Source: Flavobacterium pectinovorum
GTDB taxonomy: Bacteria; Bacteroidota; Bacteroidia; Flavobacteriales; Flavobacteriaceae
Length of the DNA stretch: 64,000 nt
Assembly: GCF_022802975.1 (NCBI RefSeq)
Contig: NZ_JAFEVZ010000003.1
Span: forward strand, 1 to 64,000
Direction: 5' to 3'
The first letter of the stretch is position 1. Every line of letters starts with the position of its first letter. Shown here in pieces: positions 44,597 through 53,626 of the stretch. A program made the position numbers and the translations under genes. Below the pieces are notes generated by a model. That model did not search any database and was not told the DNA's origin. It saw nothing but the letters and a program-made list of their open reading frames with translations.

Positions 44597-45436
44597 TTAA
44601 GACTGACTCAAAGGCTTCGTGTTTTTATATTCTCCCAACACCTTAAAATATTCTGCCATAATATTTAATAATGATTTGGCTTTTGAATAATCTTCGTAAT
44701 TCTCGAATGTTACGTCTACGAAGAATGAATATTTCCATGGTGTTTCAATTTTTGGAAGCGACTGGATTTTTGTTAAATTCAGCTTGCAGTCGCTCATTAC
44801 ATTCAAAACTGCTGCTAAACTTCCTCTTTTATGATCCAGTTCAAATTTTACAGATGCTCTGTTGATTTCGCTTTCCGGCAAAAATGAATTTTGCTTTTTG
44901 ATGATTACGAAACGTGTCATATTGTTTTTGATCGTTTGAATCGACGGCGCAAGAATATCTAAATCGTACATCTCAGCAGCTGTTTGACTTGCAATTGCTG
45001 CAATTCCGGTTAATTGATTTTGCTGAATTCTTCTTGCCGTTTCTGCTGTATCTTTATCCTCAACCAATTTGATATTTGGATATTGTTTTAAAAAATCCAT
45101 ACACTGCAAAAGTGCCATTGGGTGTGAATGAACTTCTCTGATATCTTCAATTTTCTGCCCTTTTAAAGCCATTAAATTCTGCTGAATATTCAAATAATGC
45201 TCTCCAATAATGTGTAAATTATTCTTGTCAATCAAAGCATAATTCGGGATAATTGGTCCTGCAATTGAGTTTTCAATCGCCATAACTGCCTGATTAGATT
45301 TTCCTGTAAGAAGGCTGTCAACCAATTCCTCAAAAGACAGACATTCATCAATATCCACACTTTCAGAAAAATACTCCTTCACAACCTGATGATGAAAAGA
45401 ACCTTTGATACCTTGTATTGCAATCTTAGTTGTCAT
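44597..45436 (-). CDS. pheA: Prephenate dehydratase
   Basis: This 279-residue enzyme converts prephenate to phenylpyruvate, the committed step to Phe. The N-terminal catalytic domain has AIENSIAGPI, EVHSHPMALLQC and the hallmark NNMTRFVII. The C-terminal ACT domain (about 190-270) senses Phe in relatives. Its usual ESRP motif reads QSLP here (KIQSLPKIETPWKYSFF), which may alter feedback binding. It is monofunctional; the chorismate mutase is fused to DAHP synthase at the operon end. It is the first structural gene, directly behind the attenuator at 45443-45528. The 84-bp spacer to the aminotransferase gene is a word-repeat (GACTTT, CTTTAGG) stretch. Confidence 0.96.
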   Translation of the reverse strand: MTTKIAIQGIKGSFHHQVVKEYFSESVDIDECLSFEELVDSLLTGKSNQAVMAIENSIAGPIIPNYALIDKNNLHIIGEHYLNIQQNLMALKGQKIEDIREVHSHPMALLQCMDFLKQYPNIKLVEDKDTAETARRIQQNQLTGIAAIASQTAAEMYDLDILAPSIQTIKNNMTRFVIIKKQNSFLPESEINRASVKFELDHKRGSLAAVLNVMSDCKLNLTKIQSLPKIETPWKYSFFVDVTFENYEDYSKAKSLLNIMAEYFKVLGEYKNTKPLSQS

Positions 45437-45442
45437 ATAGTC

Positions 45443-45471
45443 AAAAAAAAATCCTGATTTTCATCAGGATT
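45443..45471 (-). terminator. Attenuator terminator in front of pheA
   Basis: On the minus strand a perfect 9-bp stem (AATCCTGAT / ATCAGGATT) closed by a GAAA tetraloop runs into nine T (45451-45443), ending 6 bp before the pheA ATG at 45436. No gene ends here: it lies between the leader peptide and pheA, so it must act on readthrough into the operon. Confidence 0.88.
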
Positions 45472-45528
45472 GTATATTATTTTTATTTGTCTTTTAATTT
45501 TCTCAAATAACCATAGCACAATCCTAAC
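45463..45528 (-). promoter_or_regulatory. Antiterminator pairing of the pheA attenuator
   Basis: The minus-strand arm at 45528-45518 (GUUAGGAUUGU as RNA) overlaps the leader stop codon. It can pair over 11 positions, two of them G-U, with ACAAUCCUGAU at 45473-45463, which is the 5' side of the terminator stem. The two structures exclude each other. A ribosome at the leader stop would cover the first arm; one stalled at codons 12-14 would leave it free. Confidence 0.78.
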
Positions 45529-45583
45529 TTCTACTAAAGAAGAAATAAAAGTTGTTGCTAAAATAAAAACGGTTAGTTGCCAT
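45524..45583 (-). CDS. Leader peptide of the Phe/Tyr operon, 19 aa
   Basis: The short frame encodes MATNRFYFSNNFYFFFSRS followed by TAG. Six of 19 codons are Phe (6, 8, 12, 14, 15, 16) and two are Tyr (7, 13), exactly the products of the operon behind it. It starts about 24 nt after the expected transcript start, has an A-rich stretch before its ATG like its neighbours, and ends on the antiterminator arm. Stalling at the FYFFF cluster when charged tRNA-Phe or tRNA-Tyr is scarce would favour readthrough into pheA. It is too short to be judged by homology. The call rests on codon content, position and the RNA structures around it. Confidence 0.82.
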   Translation of the reverse strand: MATNRFYFSNNFYFFFSRS

Positions 45584-45612
45584 TTTGTTTGTGTTATTTT
45601 TTAAATTCTGTG

Positions 45613-45642
45613 CGAATGTATAAATTATTTTAACCTCACCAA
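45613..45642 (-). promoter_or_regulatory. Promoter of the Phe/Tyr operon
   Basis: On the minus strand TTTG (TTG at 45642-45640), a 19-nt spacer and TACATTCG (45620-45613) give one mismatch to TAnnTTTG. Expected start is near 45607. Upstream, 45643-45874 is AT-rich with no gene that I can support. Confidence 0.7.
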
Positions 45643-45874
45643 AAAAAATAATGCATTTTATGAAACAAAAAAGGATTTCTTAACAAATTTAAGCGGTTTT
45701 GTATGATAATTTAATAAAACAGGCTTAAAATGGGATTTATACAATTGGTTTTGAGGGAGATTGTGTTATTTTTTTGTATGATTACTCAACATCGTCAATT
45801 TCGACGAAGAAAACCCAAGCTATAGCAAATAGGTAAAAATTAATTGAATAGAATTTTTTTAGCACCAATTACGG

Positions 45875-45897
45875 TAGACGGGTTTGAAACCCGTCTA
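45875..45897 (-). terminator. Palindromic hairpin overlapping the DUF1501 gene stop
   Basis: The 23-nt element (TAGACGGGTTT and complement around one base) includes the TAG stop codon. A true T-tract is missing on the minus strand. I recall the same palindrome type from intergenic regions of other Flavobacteria, so it may be a small dispersed repeat. Confidence 0.55.
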
Positions 45898-47058
45898 AAA
45901 CAATCCTGAAACCGGTTTATTCTTAATCCCGATTTTTGAATAATCAAAACTCATTTTTTGCTGTAATAAGGAAGCATAAACAGACCTGAAATCAATTTGG
46001 TGTTTTAAATCGCCATTATCCAAATCTGCTAAATTAGGATTATTACCTAAAATTGTTCCTTTATTATTTCCTCCTATGATGAACATTGGCGCTGCAGTTC
46101 CGTGATCGGTTCCGCTTCCGTTGTCTTTTACGCGTCTTCCAAATTCAGAAAAGACCACAATGGTTACGTTTTGAAGCAATTGCGCCTGTTTCAAATCATT
46201 ATAAAAACTAAAAAGAGCATCATTGAGTTCAGTTAATTTTCGCTCGTGAATAGAAAGCTGGTTATCGTGCGTATCAAATCCGCCAAGCGAGGTGTAATAT
46301 ACTTTCGAATTCAGATTTCCTTTTACCAATCTGGCAATCCATTCCAGGTTTTTAGACAATCCGGTTTTAGGATAACTGACTTCTGTTTTAGACTGCTTCA
46401 AGGCATTCTGAATATCATCTGATCCTTCTACAACCGAATTGGCAATTTTTCGAACGAAATCCAATTGCGGATTATCGGATAGTTTTTCATTTTCCTTATT
46501 TGATTTTACCTTAAAACGATCCGGGTCTTTTACCGTTATTGTATTCGGTTCCAATCCTTTTAATGCCAAATTATCAATCGAATCCAGATTGATTCCGGCA
46601 GTTGGCTGATGGTCGTGACATTGCAGATCTAAATACCTTCCTAACCAGCCTTCATTGATATATTTATTAGAATCAGCAGCCGTCTGCCAAATTTCCTGAC
46701 TGCGGAAATGAGAACGAACCGGTTCCGGATAACCGACATTCTGAACTACACTTAAATCTCCGTTTTGCTGCATTTGGGCAAAATCTTTCAATGCAGGATG
46801 AAATGCCATCCCTTTATTTTTACCTACAACTGTGTCTTTATTTAACGCAATTTTAGTTCTGAAATCATAATACAACGGATCATCATACGGAATAAACGTA
46901 TTCAATCCGTCGTTTCCTCCATTGAGCTGAACAAAAACAAGACATTGCTCACCAATTACCAAATTACTTTGTTCACCAAATGCATGCAAAAAGCTTGGAA
47001 GCACCAGCATTCCACCGGTAAAAGTCCCTGTTAAGGTTAGAAAATTTCTTCTGTTCAT
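45895..47058 (-). CDS. DUF1501 protein with twin-arginine signal
   Basis: This 387-residue protein begins MNRRNFLTLTGTFTGGMLVL, a twin-arginine type signal (RRNFL), which implies export in the folded state, possibly with a cofactor. DUF1501 belongs to the alkaline-phosphatase/sulfatase superfamily. Visible parts are VQLNGGNDGLNTFIPYDD at the start, SLGGFDTHDNQLSIHE, and VVFSEFGRRVKDNGSGTDHG with the typical metal-ligand-like Asp and His near residue 320. It is 11 bp after the DUF1800 gene; the two are partners in many Bacteroidota and other bacteria. Biochemical function is not established. Confidence 0.93.
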   Translation of the reverse strand: MNRRNFLTLTGTFTGGMLVLPSFLHAFGEQSNLVIGEQCLVFVQLNGGNDGLNTFIPYDDPLYYDFRTKIALNKDTVVGKNKGMAFHPALKDFAQMQQNGDLSVVQNVGYPEPVRSHFRSQEIWQTAADSNKYINEGWLGRYLDLQCHDHQPTAGINLDSIDNLALKGLEPNTITVKDPDRFKVKSNKENEKLSDNPQLDFVRKIANSVVEGSDDIQNALKQSKTEVSYPKTGLSKNLEWIARLVKGNLNSKVYYTSLGGFDTHDNQLSIHERKLTELNDALFSFYNDLKQAQLLQNVTIVVFSEFGRRVKDNGSGTDHGTAAPMFIIGGNNKGTILGNNPNLADLDNGDLKHQIDFRSVYASLLQQKMSFDYSKIGIKNKPVSGLF

Positions 47059-47069
47059 AATGACAAACT

Positions 47070-48470
47070 TTAAATTAATTGATACTCAGGTAATTTGGTG
47101 ATATAATTAAACAAACGAACAACTGCGTAATTGGCATTAGGATTTTTAGGATCAAAATCATATTTCAGTAAATTTTCCATGTCTTTTTGCGTCGAATCAT
47201 TTACTTTAAATAATAACCTGTTGGATAATTCGGTAATGATAGTTTTATTATTTCCATCAGAATCATATTGTATTTTGACCTCTTTTTTCTCCAATTCTTT
47301 TTTCGGCTTCGGATTGTCTTCACTCATCCTATTATTGATTATTTTTTTTGAAAGACTCCGACCACTGCAAAGCAAATCCGAAGTATTATTTCGCTGCAGA
47401 TATACTTGTGAAGTCAGCCATGAATTTCCTCCATCCCAGCCTTTCACATTGACCTGATTGTACAAATCCATTCCTTGCTGTTTTAGAAAAGCAACAATCA
47501 TGGTTTCATCATAACCCTTCAATTGTAATTCATCAATAAGCTGAAAAATGTAAACCAACGGATCCTTAATTTTATTTCCCGAAACATCCTTGGCGTATTC
47601 TTCTGTAAAGATTTTAGTAAGCAATGGCTCAATTTCAAAATTTACTTTTCTGAAATAATCACCATAATACTTTACCGATTCCTCTGATGGGCTGTCATAA
47701 AGAAACCATTTCAGAATTTTTCGTGTAATGAAATACGGAATATTTTTTTGTTCAAAAATAATATCAACTAAATCATCCGCTTTCCAGTTTCCTGTTCTTC
47801 CAAAATAGGTTTTATTACTATTGTCTTCTGAATTTTTTCTGTAAACAGCACCTTCGTCACCATAATTTAATCCTGCCAGGGCTTTTGCACCGTTTTTAAT
47901 ATCCTCTTCGGTATAATTCCCGATTCCGATGGTGAATAATTCCAGTAATTCACGACTCAGGTTTTCGTTTATTTTGCCTTTTTTATTATCAACATTATCG
48001 AGGTATTTGACCATAGCATTCGACTTCACCATCTGTTTGGTCAGCTCCTTGAAATTTCCAAAAGCATTTTCCCGTAAAATCATGTTGTGCTGGTAAATCC
48101 AGTAATTGATTTTTACTTTTTGCGAAGTGGACACGAAATGATTGTGCCAGAAACAAACCATTTTTTCACGTAACGGAAATTCGTCTGTTTGCATTTTGGC
48201 AACCCACCATTTTTTTAATTCGGCTGTAATCAGGGTTTCTTTTCTCTGAATTTTATTTTTCTCTTCGGGATCGAGATTTTTTACGGACTGACGTAATTCT
48301 TTGTATTCAGCAATTGTTTTGGGACTGTCTTGTAAAAAAGCAGGAAATTGGGTATCAAATTTTGAATCATAAGATTTCTTTAGAAATTTTTCTAATCCTA
48401 TTTTTTCAATTTTAGCAGCTTCTTTTCCTGAGAAGCCCAATCGTAACGACCAAAGATTGCTTTTTTTCAT
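47070..48470 (-). CDS. DUF1800 protein
   Basis: This 466-residue protein of the DUF1800 family is mostly helical. It shows the family segments WWVAKMQTDEFPLREKMVCFWHNHFVS, NFKELTKQMVKSNAMVKYLDN, ENLSRELLELFTIGIGNYTEEDIKNGAKALAG and FQLIDELQLKGY, and GWDGGNSWLTS near residue 345. No signal peptide is visible, while its partner DUF1501 carries a Tat signal; co-export by hitch-hiking is possible. An Asp/Glu/Lys-rich low-complexity insert lies at about 385-405. The two genes form an operon of unknown function. Confidence 0.93.
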   Translation of the reverse strand: MKKSNLWSLRLGFSGKEAAKIEKIGLEKFLKKSYDSKFDTQFPAFLQDSPKTIAEYKELRQSVKNLDPEEKNKIQRKETLITAELKKWWVAKMQTDEFPLREKMVCFWHNHFVSTSQKVKINYWIYQHNMILRENAFGNFKELTKQMVKSNAMVKYLDNVDNKKGKINENLSRELLELFTIGIGNYTEEDIKNGAKALAGLNYGDEGAVYRKNSEDNSNKTYFGRTGNWKADDLVDIIFEQKNIPYFITRKILKWFLYDSPSEESVKYYGDYFRKVNFEIEPLLTKIFTEEYAKDVSGNKIKDPLVYIFQLIDELQLKGYDETMIVAFLKQQGMDLYNQVNVKGWDGGNSWLTSQVYLQRNNTSDLLCSGRSLSKKIINNRMSEDNPKPKKELEKKEVKIQYDSDGNNKTIITELSNRLLFKVNDSTQKDMENLLKYDFDPKNPNANYAVVRLFNYITKLPEYQLI

Positions 48471-48636
48471 AAATTAAGAATTATTTAAGAATAAGACTTT
48501 GGATTTTTGAAAAGGTTTAATTGGAGTAGATTTTGAGATGTTAAGTTACTAAAGTTCTGGATTTTTAGTTAATTATAAACACAACTCAAATATTTATTAT
48601 TTAAAGAAATTTAGTCTTTTTTAATGATTATAGATA

Positions 48637-49005
48637 TCACCAAATTTTTCTTCTAAAAATATTGTCTTTTCTCAATCCCAAAAATGGTCTGTTATCTCCA
48701 TTTGCTCTAAATACAATTAAATCGGTTACATCAGGAGTAACAAATTTTGGCATTTCTGGTTTAATTTGGTTAACAGGTATTTTTTCTGTTCCAAAACCAT
48801 GTTTTTGAGCGACACTTATTTGATTCCAAGATAGATTACAAAGTTTTTTTAACCTTTCAATAAAATCAGCATAGAACTTGTAATCTTTATTTGGTGCTGT
48901 TTGTAAATGTTTAAAACAAAATACTGGATAATCTATTACAATATTATTATCTGTGGGAACCTTAATTTTATTTTCTTTAATACTTTTCTTTTTAATACGC
49001 CCCAT
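48637..49005 (-). CDS. Probable toxin partner of a Panacea antitoxin
   Basis: This 122-residue basic protein has no signal or membrane segment. I cannot name its family, but its start codon directly follows the stop of the Panacea-domain gene (zero spacing), the usual place of a PanT toxin. Features: a Lys-rich tail (1-20), then FYADFIERLKKLCNLSWNQI, HGFGTEKIPVNQIKPEMP and the strand VTDLIVFRANGDNRPFLGLR. Conserved-looking Trp, His, Gly and Arg residues could form a small nuclease-like or RNA-binding site. The toxin activity is inferred from genetic context only. Confidence 0.62.
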   Translation of the reverse strand: MGRIKKKSIKENKIKVPTDNNIVIDYPVFCFKHLQTAPNKDYKFYADFIERLKKLCNLSWNQISVAQKHGFGTEKIPVNQIKPEMPKFVTPDVTDLIVFRANGDNRPFLGLRKDNIFRRKIW

Positions 49006-49452
49006 CTACTCAATAATTTGAGTTTTAAAATATTCTCTTAATAAATCATAAGAAATTTCTCCTTGAGGGTTTTCATGAAAAACTTTCTTCCATGGCAACT
49101 CTGAATGTGTCAAATTCATCAACTTTATCGCAGAAAATTGACCGTATTCTGTCATTACTTCTTTGAATAGTTCTTCCTCTTCATAAGACAGTTCTACAAT
49201 TTGTTCATCACCCTTTAAGGTGATTGCACCCGCACCAAAATCTTTAAAATAATAGTATGCATCCCTTACAACAGGGCCATATTGCCAAGCTTCAATTTCG
49301 TTATCAAACAATCTTTTATCAAACACAGCAATAAAAAAACCTTGCATGTAATATAGCATTTTTTGCAGCTTTAAGTTTGAAATAATCTCTCCTTGACTAG
49401 CATCAGTATTTGCAATAATTTTATTTGAAATTTCTAAAACTGAATAGCTCAT
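49006..49452 (-). CDS. Panacea (SocA/DUF4065) domain antitoxin
   Basis: This 148-residue protein is a typical Panacea domain: ISNLKLQKMLYYMQGFFIAV at about 25-44, LFDNEIEAWQYGPVVRDAYYYF at about 49-70, and LMNLTHSELPWKKVFHE near the end. Such domains neutralise many unrelated toxins (SocA/SocB and PanA/PanT systems). Here it is first in a two-gene operon with the basic 122-residue protein. It sits between DUF1800 and nrdA, two core genes, so it may be an acquired island of about 900 bp. Confidence 0.88.
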   Translation of the reverse strand: MSYSVLEISNKIIANTDASQGEIISNLKLQKMLYYMQGFFIAVFDKRLFDNEIEAWQYGPVVRDAYYYFKDFGAGAITLKGDEQIVELSYEEEELFKEVMTEYGQFSAIKLMNLTHSELPWKKVFHENPQGEISYDLLREYFKTQIIE

Positions 49453-49541
49453 AAAGTTTAATTTTCAACAAACTTAAACAATTATTTCAAAATAGAAATT
49501 TTTTGAAGGTTTTTTCATTCAAAAAAATTATCTCGTAAAAA

Positions 49542-49570
49542 AAAGCAGCTATCATGATAATAACTGCTTT
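49542..49570 (-). terminator. Terminator of nrdA
   Basis: The stem AAAGCAG...CTGCTTT with inner ATA/TAT pairs is followed on the minus strand by a T-run of eight. It is 57 bp after the nrdA stop at 49627. Confidence 0.85.
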
Positions 49571-49626
49571 CTATTAACTTCAGAATAAATCTTTTCTCTT
49601 TATTCTATCTTCTTTATTCTAAAAAA

Positions 49627-52017
49627 TTAAGACCCACACATCTCACAATCTTCAGGACCAGCGGCTTGTGCTTTTAAGAGCATTGCTTTGTATTCCTCAA
49701 TATTGATTTCTTCAGTTTCTGCAACTAAAGCTGGTGTTTCTTCTTTTTTATCATTGTTTAATGTGAATTTAATCGCATCAACTGCTGATTTTGTTCTCAG
49801 GTAATACATACCTGTTTTTAAACCTGACTGCCATGCGTAGAAGTGCATTGATGTAAGTTTAGAATAGTTGGCATCCTGCATGAACAAGTTCAGTGACTGA
49901 GACTGGTCAATGAAATATCCTCTTTGACGGGACATATCGATAATATCTTTCATCGACATTTCCCAAACCGTTTTGTATAATTCTTTCAAGTCTTGCGGAA
50001 TCACATCAATATTTTGAACTGATCCGTTATGACGCATGATCTCCTGTTTCAATGTTTCGTTCCACAAACCTCTTTCAACTAAATCATGCAATAAATGTTT
50101 GTTTACTACGATGAATTCACCGGACAATACGCGACGTGTGTAAATGTTTGATGTATATGGTTCGAAAGCTTCGTTGTTTCCTAAAATTTGCGAAGTCGAA
50201 GCAGTTGGCATTGGCGCAACCAATAATGAATTACGAACTCCATGCTCTACTACTTCTTTTCTTAAAGATGCCCAGTCCCAACGACCAGATAATTCCTCAT
50301 CTTTCATTCCCCACATGTTGTATTGGAATTCTCCTTTAGACATTGGAGAACCTTCAAATGTAGAATATGGCCCTTCTTCTTTCGCCATTTCCATAGAAGC
50401 GGTTACGGCTGCAAAATATAACGTTTCGAAAATTTCCTGGTTTAATTTTTTAGCTTCATCACTTGTAAACGGCATACGAAGCATGATAAAAGCATCTGCC
50501 AGACCTTGCACGCCCAATCCTACCGGACGGTGACGCATGTTAGAATTTTCAGCTTCTTTTACCGGATAGTAGTTTCTGTCGATTACTTTATTCAGGTTAC
50601 GAGTTACACGTTTTGTAACATTGTAAAGTGCTTCGTGATCGAATTTTCCGTTTTCAATAAACATTGGTAATGAGATTGAAGCTAAATTACAAACCGCGAT
50701 TTCATCTTTTGATGTGTACTCCATAATCTCAGTACACAAGTTTGAAGAACGAATTGTCCCTAAATTCTTGTGGTTCGATTTACGGTTTGCAGCATCTTTG
50801 TACAACATATATGGTGTTCCGGTCTCGATTTGAGATTCAAGGATTTTCTCCCATAATTCACGAGCTCGGATTGTTTTTCTTCCTTTTCCTCTAAATTCAT
50901 AATCGGTATATAATGCTTCGAATTCTTCTCCGTAAACATCATATAATCCCGGACATTCATTTGGACACATTAAAGTCCAAGTTGTATCTTCCTGAACACG
51001 TTTCATGAATAAATCTGAAGTCCACATGGCGAAGAATAAATCTCTTGCACGCATTTCTTCTTTTCCTGTATTTTTCTTCAAATCAAGGAAATCAAAAATA
51101 TCAGCATGCCAGGTTTCGATGTAAATTGCAAAACTACCTTTACGTTTTCCACCACCCTGATCTACGTAGCGAGCCGTATCGTTGAACACTCTCAACATAG
51201 GCACAATTCCATTTGAAGTTCCGTTTGTACCACGAATGTAAGATCCTGTCGCACGAACGTTATGAATAGAAAGACCAATTCCTCCGGCTGATTGCGAGAT
51301 TTTAGCCGTTTGTTTTAAGGTATCGTAAATACCATCAATACTGTCATCCTGCATAGCCAAAAGGAAACAAGAAGACATTTGCGGTTTTGGAGTTCCTGCG
51401 TTGAACAACGTTGGTGTTGCGTGCGTGAAATATTTTTTAGACATTAAATCGTAAGTCTCAATTACCGATTTTAAATCATCTAAGTGAATACCCACCGAAA
51501 CACGCATTAACATGTGCTGTGGACGTTCTACGATTTTTCCGTTTATTTTAAGAAGATACGAACGCTCTAAGGTTTTAAAACCAAAGTAGTCATAATTAAA
51601 ATCTCGTGTATAAATGATATGAGAATCTAAGAAAGCTGCATTTTCCTGAATCACTTTAAACACGTCATCAGCAATTAATGGTGCATCCTGACCATTTCTT
51701 GGATTTACGTAGTGATACATATCTTTCATCGTTTCTGAAAACGATTTTTTAGTATTCGAATGTAGGTTTGAAATTGCCACACGAGCTGCCAATTGCGCAT
51801 AATCAGGATGTGCAATAGTCATAGAAGCCGCAGTTTCTGCCGCAAGATTATCAAGTTCAGAGGTAGAAACCCCATCATACAATCCCTCAATAACACGCAT
51901 GGCTACCTTAACAGGATCTACAAGCTCATTAAGCCCGTAACACAATTTTTTGATTCTTTCTGTAATCTTATCAAACATTACAGGCTCTTTATGGCCATCT
52001 CTTTTTACTACATACAT
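49627..52017 (-). CDS. nrdA: Class I ribonucleotide reductase, alpha subunit
   Basis: This 796-residue catalytic subunit reduces NDPs to dNDPs. An N-terminal ATP-cone ([22 protein letters not shown]) gives dATP control. The active site shows SSCFLL (first Cys), NLCTEI with the radical Cys in the middle, and EMCGS at the C-terminus, where the second Cys of CEMC serves thioredoxin or glutaredoxin. [14 protein letters not shown] and [19 protein letters not shown] are strongly conserved RNR segments. Length fits. It lies 296 bp downstream of nrdB on the same strand, in reverse order to E. coli, with a small palindrome between. Confidence 0.97.
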   Translation of the reverse strand: MYVVKRDGHKEPVMFDKITERIKKLCYGLNELVDPVKVAMRVIEGLYDGVSTSELDNLAAETAASMTIAHPDYAQLAARVAISNLHSNTKKSFSETMKDMYHYVNPRNGQDAPLIADDVFKVIQENAAFLDSHIIYTRDFNYDYFGFKTLERSYLLKINGKIVERPQHMLMRVSVGIHLDDLKSVIETYDLMSKKYFTHATPTLFNAGTPKPQMSSCFLLAMQDDSIDGIYDTLKQTAKISQSAGGIGLSIHNVRATGSYIRGTNGTSNGIVPMLRVFNDTARYVDQGGGKRKGSFAIYIETWHADIFDFLDLKKNTGKEEMRARDLFFAMWTSDLFMKRVQEDTTWTLMCPNECPGLYDVYGEEFEALYTDYEFRGKGRKTIRARELWEKILESQIETGTPYMLYKDAANRKSNHKNLGTIRSSNLCTEIMEYTSKDEIAVCNLASISLPMFIENGKFDHEALYNVTKRVTRNLNKVIDRNYYPVKEAENSNMRHRPVGLGVQGLADAFIMLRMPFTSDEAKKLNQEIFETLYFAAVTASMEMAKEEGPYSTFEGSPMSKGEFQYNMWGMKDEELSGRWDWASLRKEVVEHGVRNSLLVAPMPTASTSQILGNNEAFEPYTSNIYTRRVLSGEFIVVNKHLLHDLVERGLWNETLKQEIMRHNGSVQNIDVIPQDLKELYKTVWEMSMKDIIDMSRQRGYFIDQSQSLNLFMQDANYSKLTSMHFYAWQSGLKTGMYYLRTKSAVDAIKFTLNNDKKEETPALVAETEEINIEEYKAMLLKAQAAGPEDCEMCGS

Positions 52018-52055
52018 AAGCTTACTTTTTTATAGTTATTGAAAAAATGAAAGAC

Positions 52056-52077
52056 ACCGGAAAATAAATTTTCCGGT
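52056..52077. repeat. Palindromic hairpin between nrdB and nrdA
   Basis: The arms ACCGGAAAAT and ATTTTCCGGT are separated by two bases. There is no good T-tract on the minus strand, so it is more likely a processing or regulatory hairpin than a terminator. In the rest of 52036-52313 I see two weak hairpins (52118-52133; around 52178-52207) and no gene. Confidence 0.5.
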
Positions 52078-52313
52078 ACTTAAACATTGCGTGTTTTTAA
52101 ATTATTATATTTTGCAAGAGATTATAAAATCTCCATGGTTATTCGTTTTCAATCTAAAACATAGATGAAAAAAAATCGTAAAAAATGCAACCGGATCTGC
52201 AATTTGGGAAAGAGATCCAATCTAAAAATTCTGTCTAGTATAGAAACTTTTGTTTCTTAAAATTATTGTGTTCTTAGTGTTTCGTGGTAGACACTAAAAT
52301 GCAGTTTTTTATT

Positions 52314-53291
52314 CTAAAAATCTGCATCAAATGAAATTTTCTGAGCATCACTATCTGTGTTCATCACACCAGATTTTTGATACTCGGCAACACGTTTCTC
52401 AAAGAAATTGGTTTTTCCCTGAAGAGAAATCATATCCATGAAATCAAACGGATTCGCAGATCCATATACACGTTCGCAGCCTAATTCTACTAATAATCTG
52501 TCGGCAACAAATTCTAAGTATTGCGTCATTAAAGTTGCGTTCATACCAATTAAACTTACCGGAAGTGATTCTGTTACAAACTCTCTTTCGATATTTAAAG
52601 CATCAACAATGATTTCTTTGATTCTTTCTTTTGGCACTTTATTAACCAAATGATGATTATGCAAGTGAACCGCAAAGTCACAATGCACGCCTTCATCACG
52701 TGAAATCAATTCATTAGAAAATGTTAAACCTGGCATTAAACCACGTTTTTTCAACCAATAAATAGAACAAAAAGCTCCAGAGAAGAAAATACCTTCAACG
52801 GCAGCAAAAGCAATAAGTCTTTCAGCAAACGAATCAGATTCAATCCATTTTAAAGCCCATTCTGCTTTTTTACCAATTGCAGGAAAAACTTCCAAAGCAT
52901 TAAATAATTCTGCTTTTTCCGCTTCGTCTTTCACGTAAGTATCAATTAATAAAGAATAAGTCTCACTGTGAATATTCTCCATCATGATTTGGAAACCATA
53001 AAAGAATTTTGCCTCAGCATACTGAACTTCGTTGACAAAATTCTCTGCAAGATTTTCATTTACGATTCCGTCAGAAGCAGCAAAAAATGCTAAAATGTGT
53101 TTAATAAAATATCTTTCATCATCACTTAATTTATTGTTCCAATCTGTCAAGTCCTGGTGCAAATCGATTTCTTCGGCAGTCCAAAAACTAGCTTCCATTT
53201 TCTTATACCATTCCCAAATATCATGATGTTTAATTGGAAAAATAACAAAACGATTCTTATTTTCTTGTAAAATTGGTTCAACTTGTGACAT
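52314..53291 (-). CDS. nrdB: Class I ribonucleotide reductase, beta subunit
   Basis: This 325-residue small subunit holds the diiron-tyrosyl radical. Metal ligands and radical site are visible: the Asp/Glu in [17 protein letters not shown], the [15 protein letters not shown] motif with its Glu and His ligands and radical Tyr, [10 protein letters not shown], and [10 protein letters not shown] with Glu and His. The tail lacks the long extension of some class Ib proteins; it ends [11 protein letters not shown], the binding tail to NrdA. It precedes nrdA. The 335-bp region upstream holds its promoter and a DnaA-box-like sequence at 53381-53389. Confidence 0.97.
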   Translation of the reverse strand: MSQVEPILQENKNRFVIFPIKHHDIWEWYKKMEASFWTAEEIDLHQDLTDWNNKLSDDERYFIKHILAFFAASDGIVNENLAENFVNEVQYAEAKFFYGFQIMMENIHSETYSLLIDTYVKDEAEKAELFNALEVFPAIGKKAEWALKWIESDSFAERLIAFAAVEGIFFSGAFCSIYWLKKRGLMPGLTFSNELISRDEGVHCDFAVHLHNHHLVNKVPKERIKEIIVDALNIEREFVTESLPVSLIGMNATLMTQYLEFVADRLLVELGCERVYGSANPFDFMDMISLQGKTNFFEKRVAEYQKSGVMNTDSDAQKISFDADF

Positions 53292-53362
53292 TGTATTTTT
53301 GTTTAATTTTTATAATGAATTTCCCCTTATTCAGAACGATTACAAAGATTGTCATTTATCGC

Positions 53363-53389
53363 CAAAAATAAAAGCCAAACTTATTCACA
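53363..53389 (-). promoter_or_regulatory. Candidate nrdB promoter boxes with an overlapping DnaA-box-like site
   Basis: On the minus strand TATTTTTG (53370-53363) and TAAGTTTG (53383-53376) both match TAnnTTTG. On the plus strand TTATTCACA (53381-53389) matches the DnaA box TTATNCACA and overlaps the second box. One such 9-mer can arise by chance. The rest of 53292-53626 shows no gene. Confidence 0.35.
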
Positions 53390-53626
53390 ATCGAGGGTAG
53401 TTTTTAACAAAGGTTAAAAATTGAATCTTTTTTCAGACAATATTTAATTTATTGTAAATGAAACACTTAAACAACTCAATTACACCCTAAAGCCCTGTAA
53501 AATATAGACTTTTTATAATAAAAAGCAAATACTTTATGATTGTTTTAAAAAGTTTTTTTTGAGTTAAAATTTTTATTTTTTGAGGTAAAAAACACCTAAA
53601 TAAAGTAGTAAAAGAGGGTGTGTATT

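Noticed and set aside
52118..52207. Terminator between nrdB and nrdA
   Set aside because: Only short, weak stems with no good T-tract on the minus strand; cotranscription remains possible.
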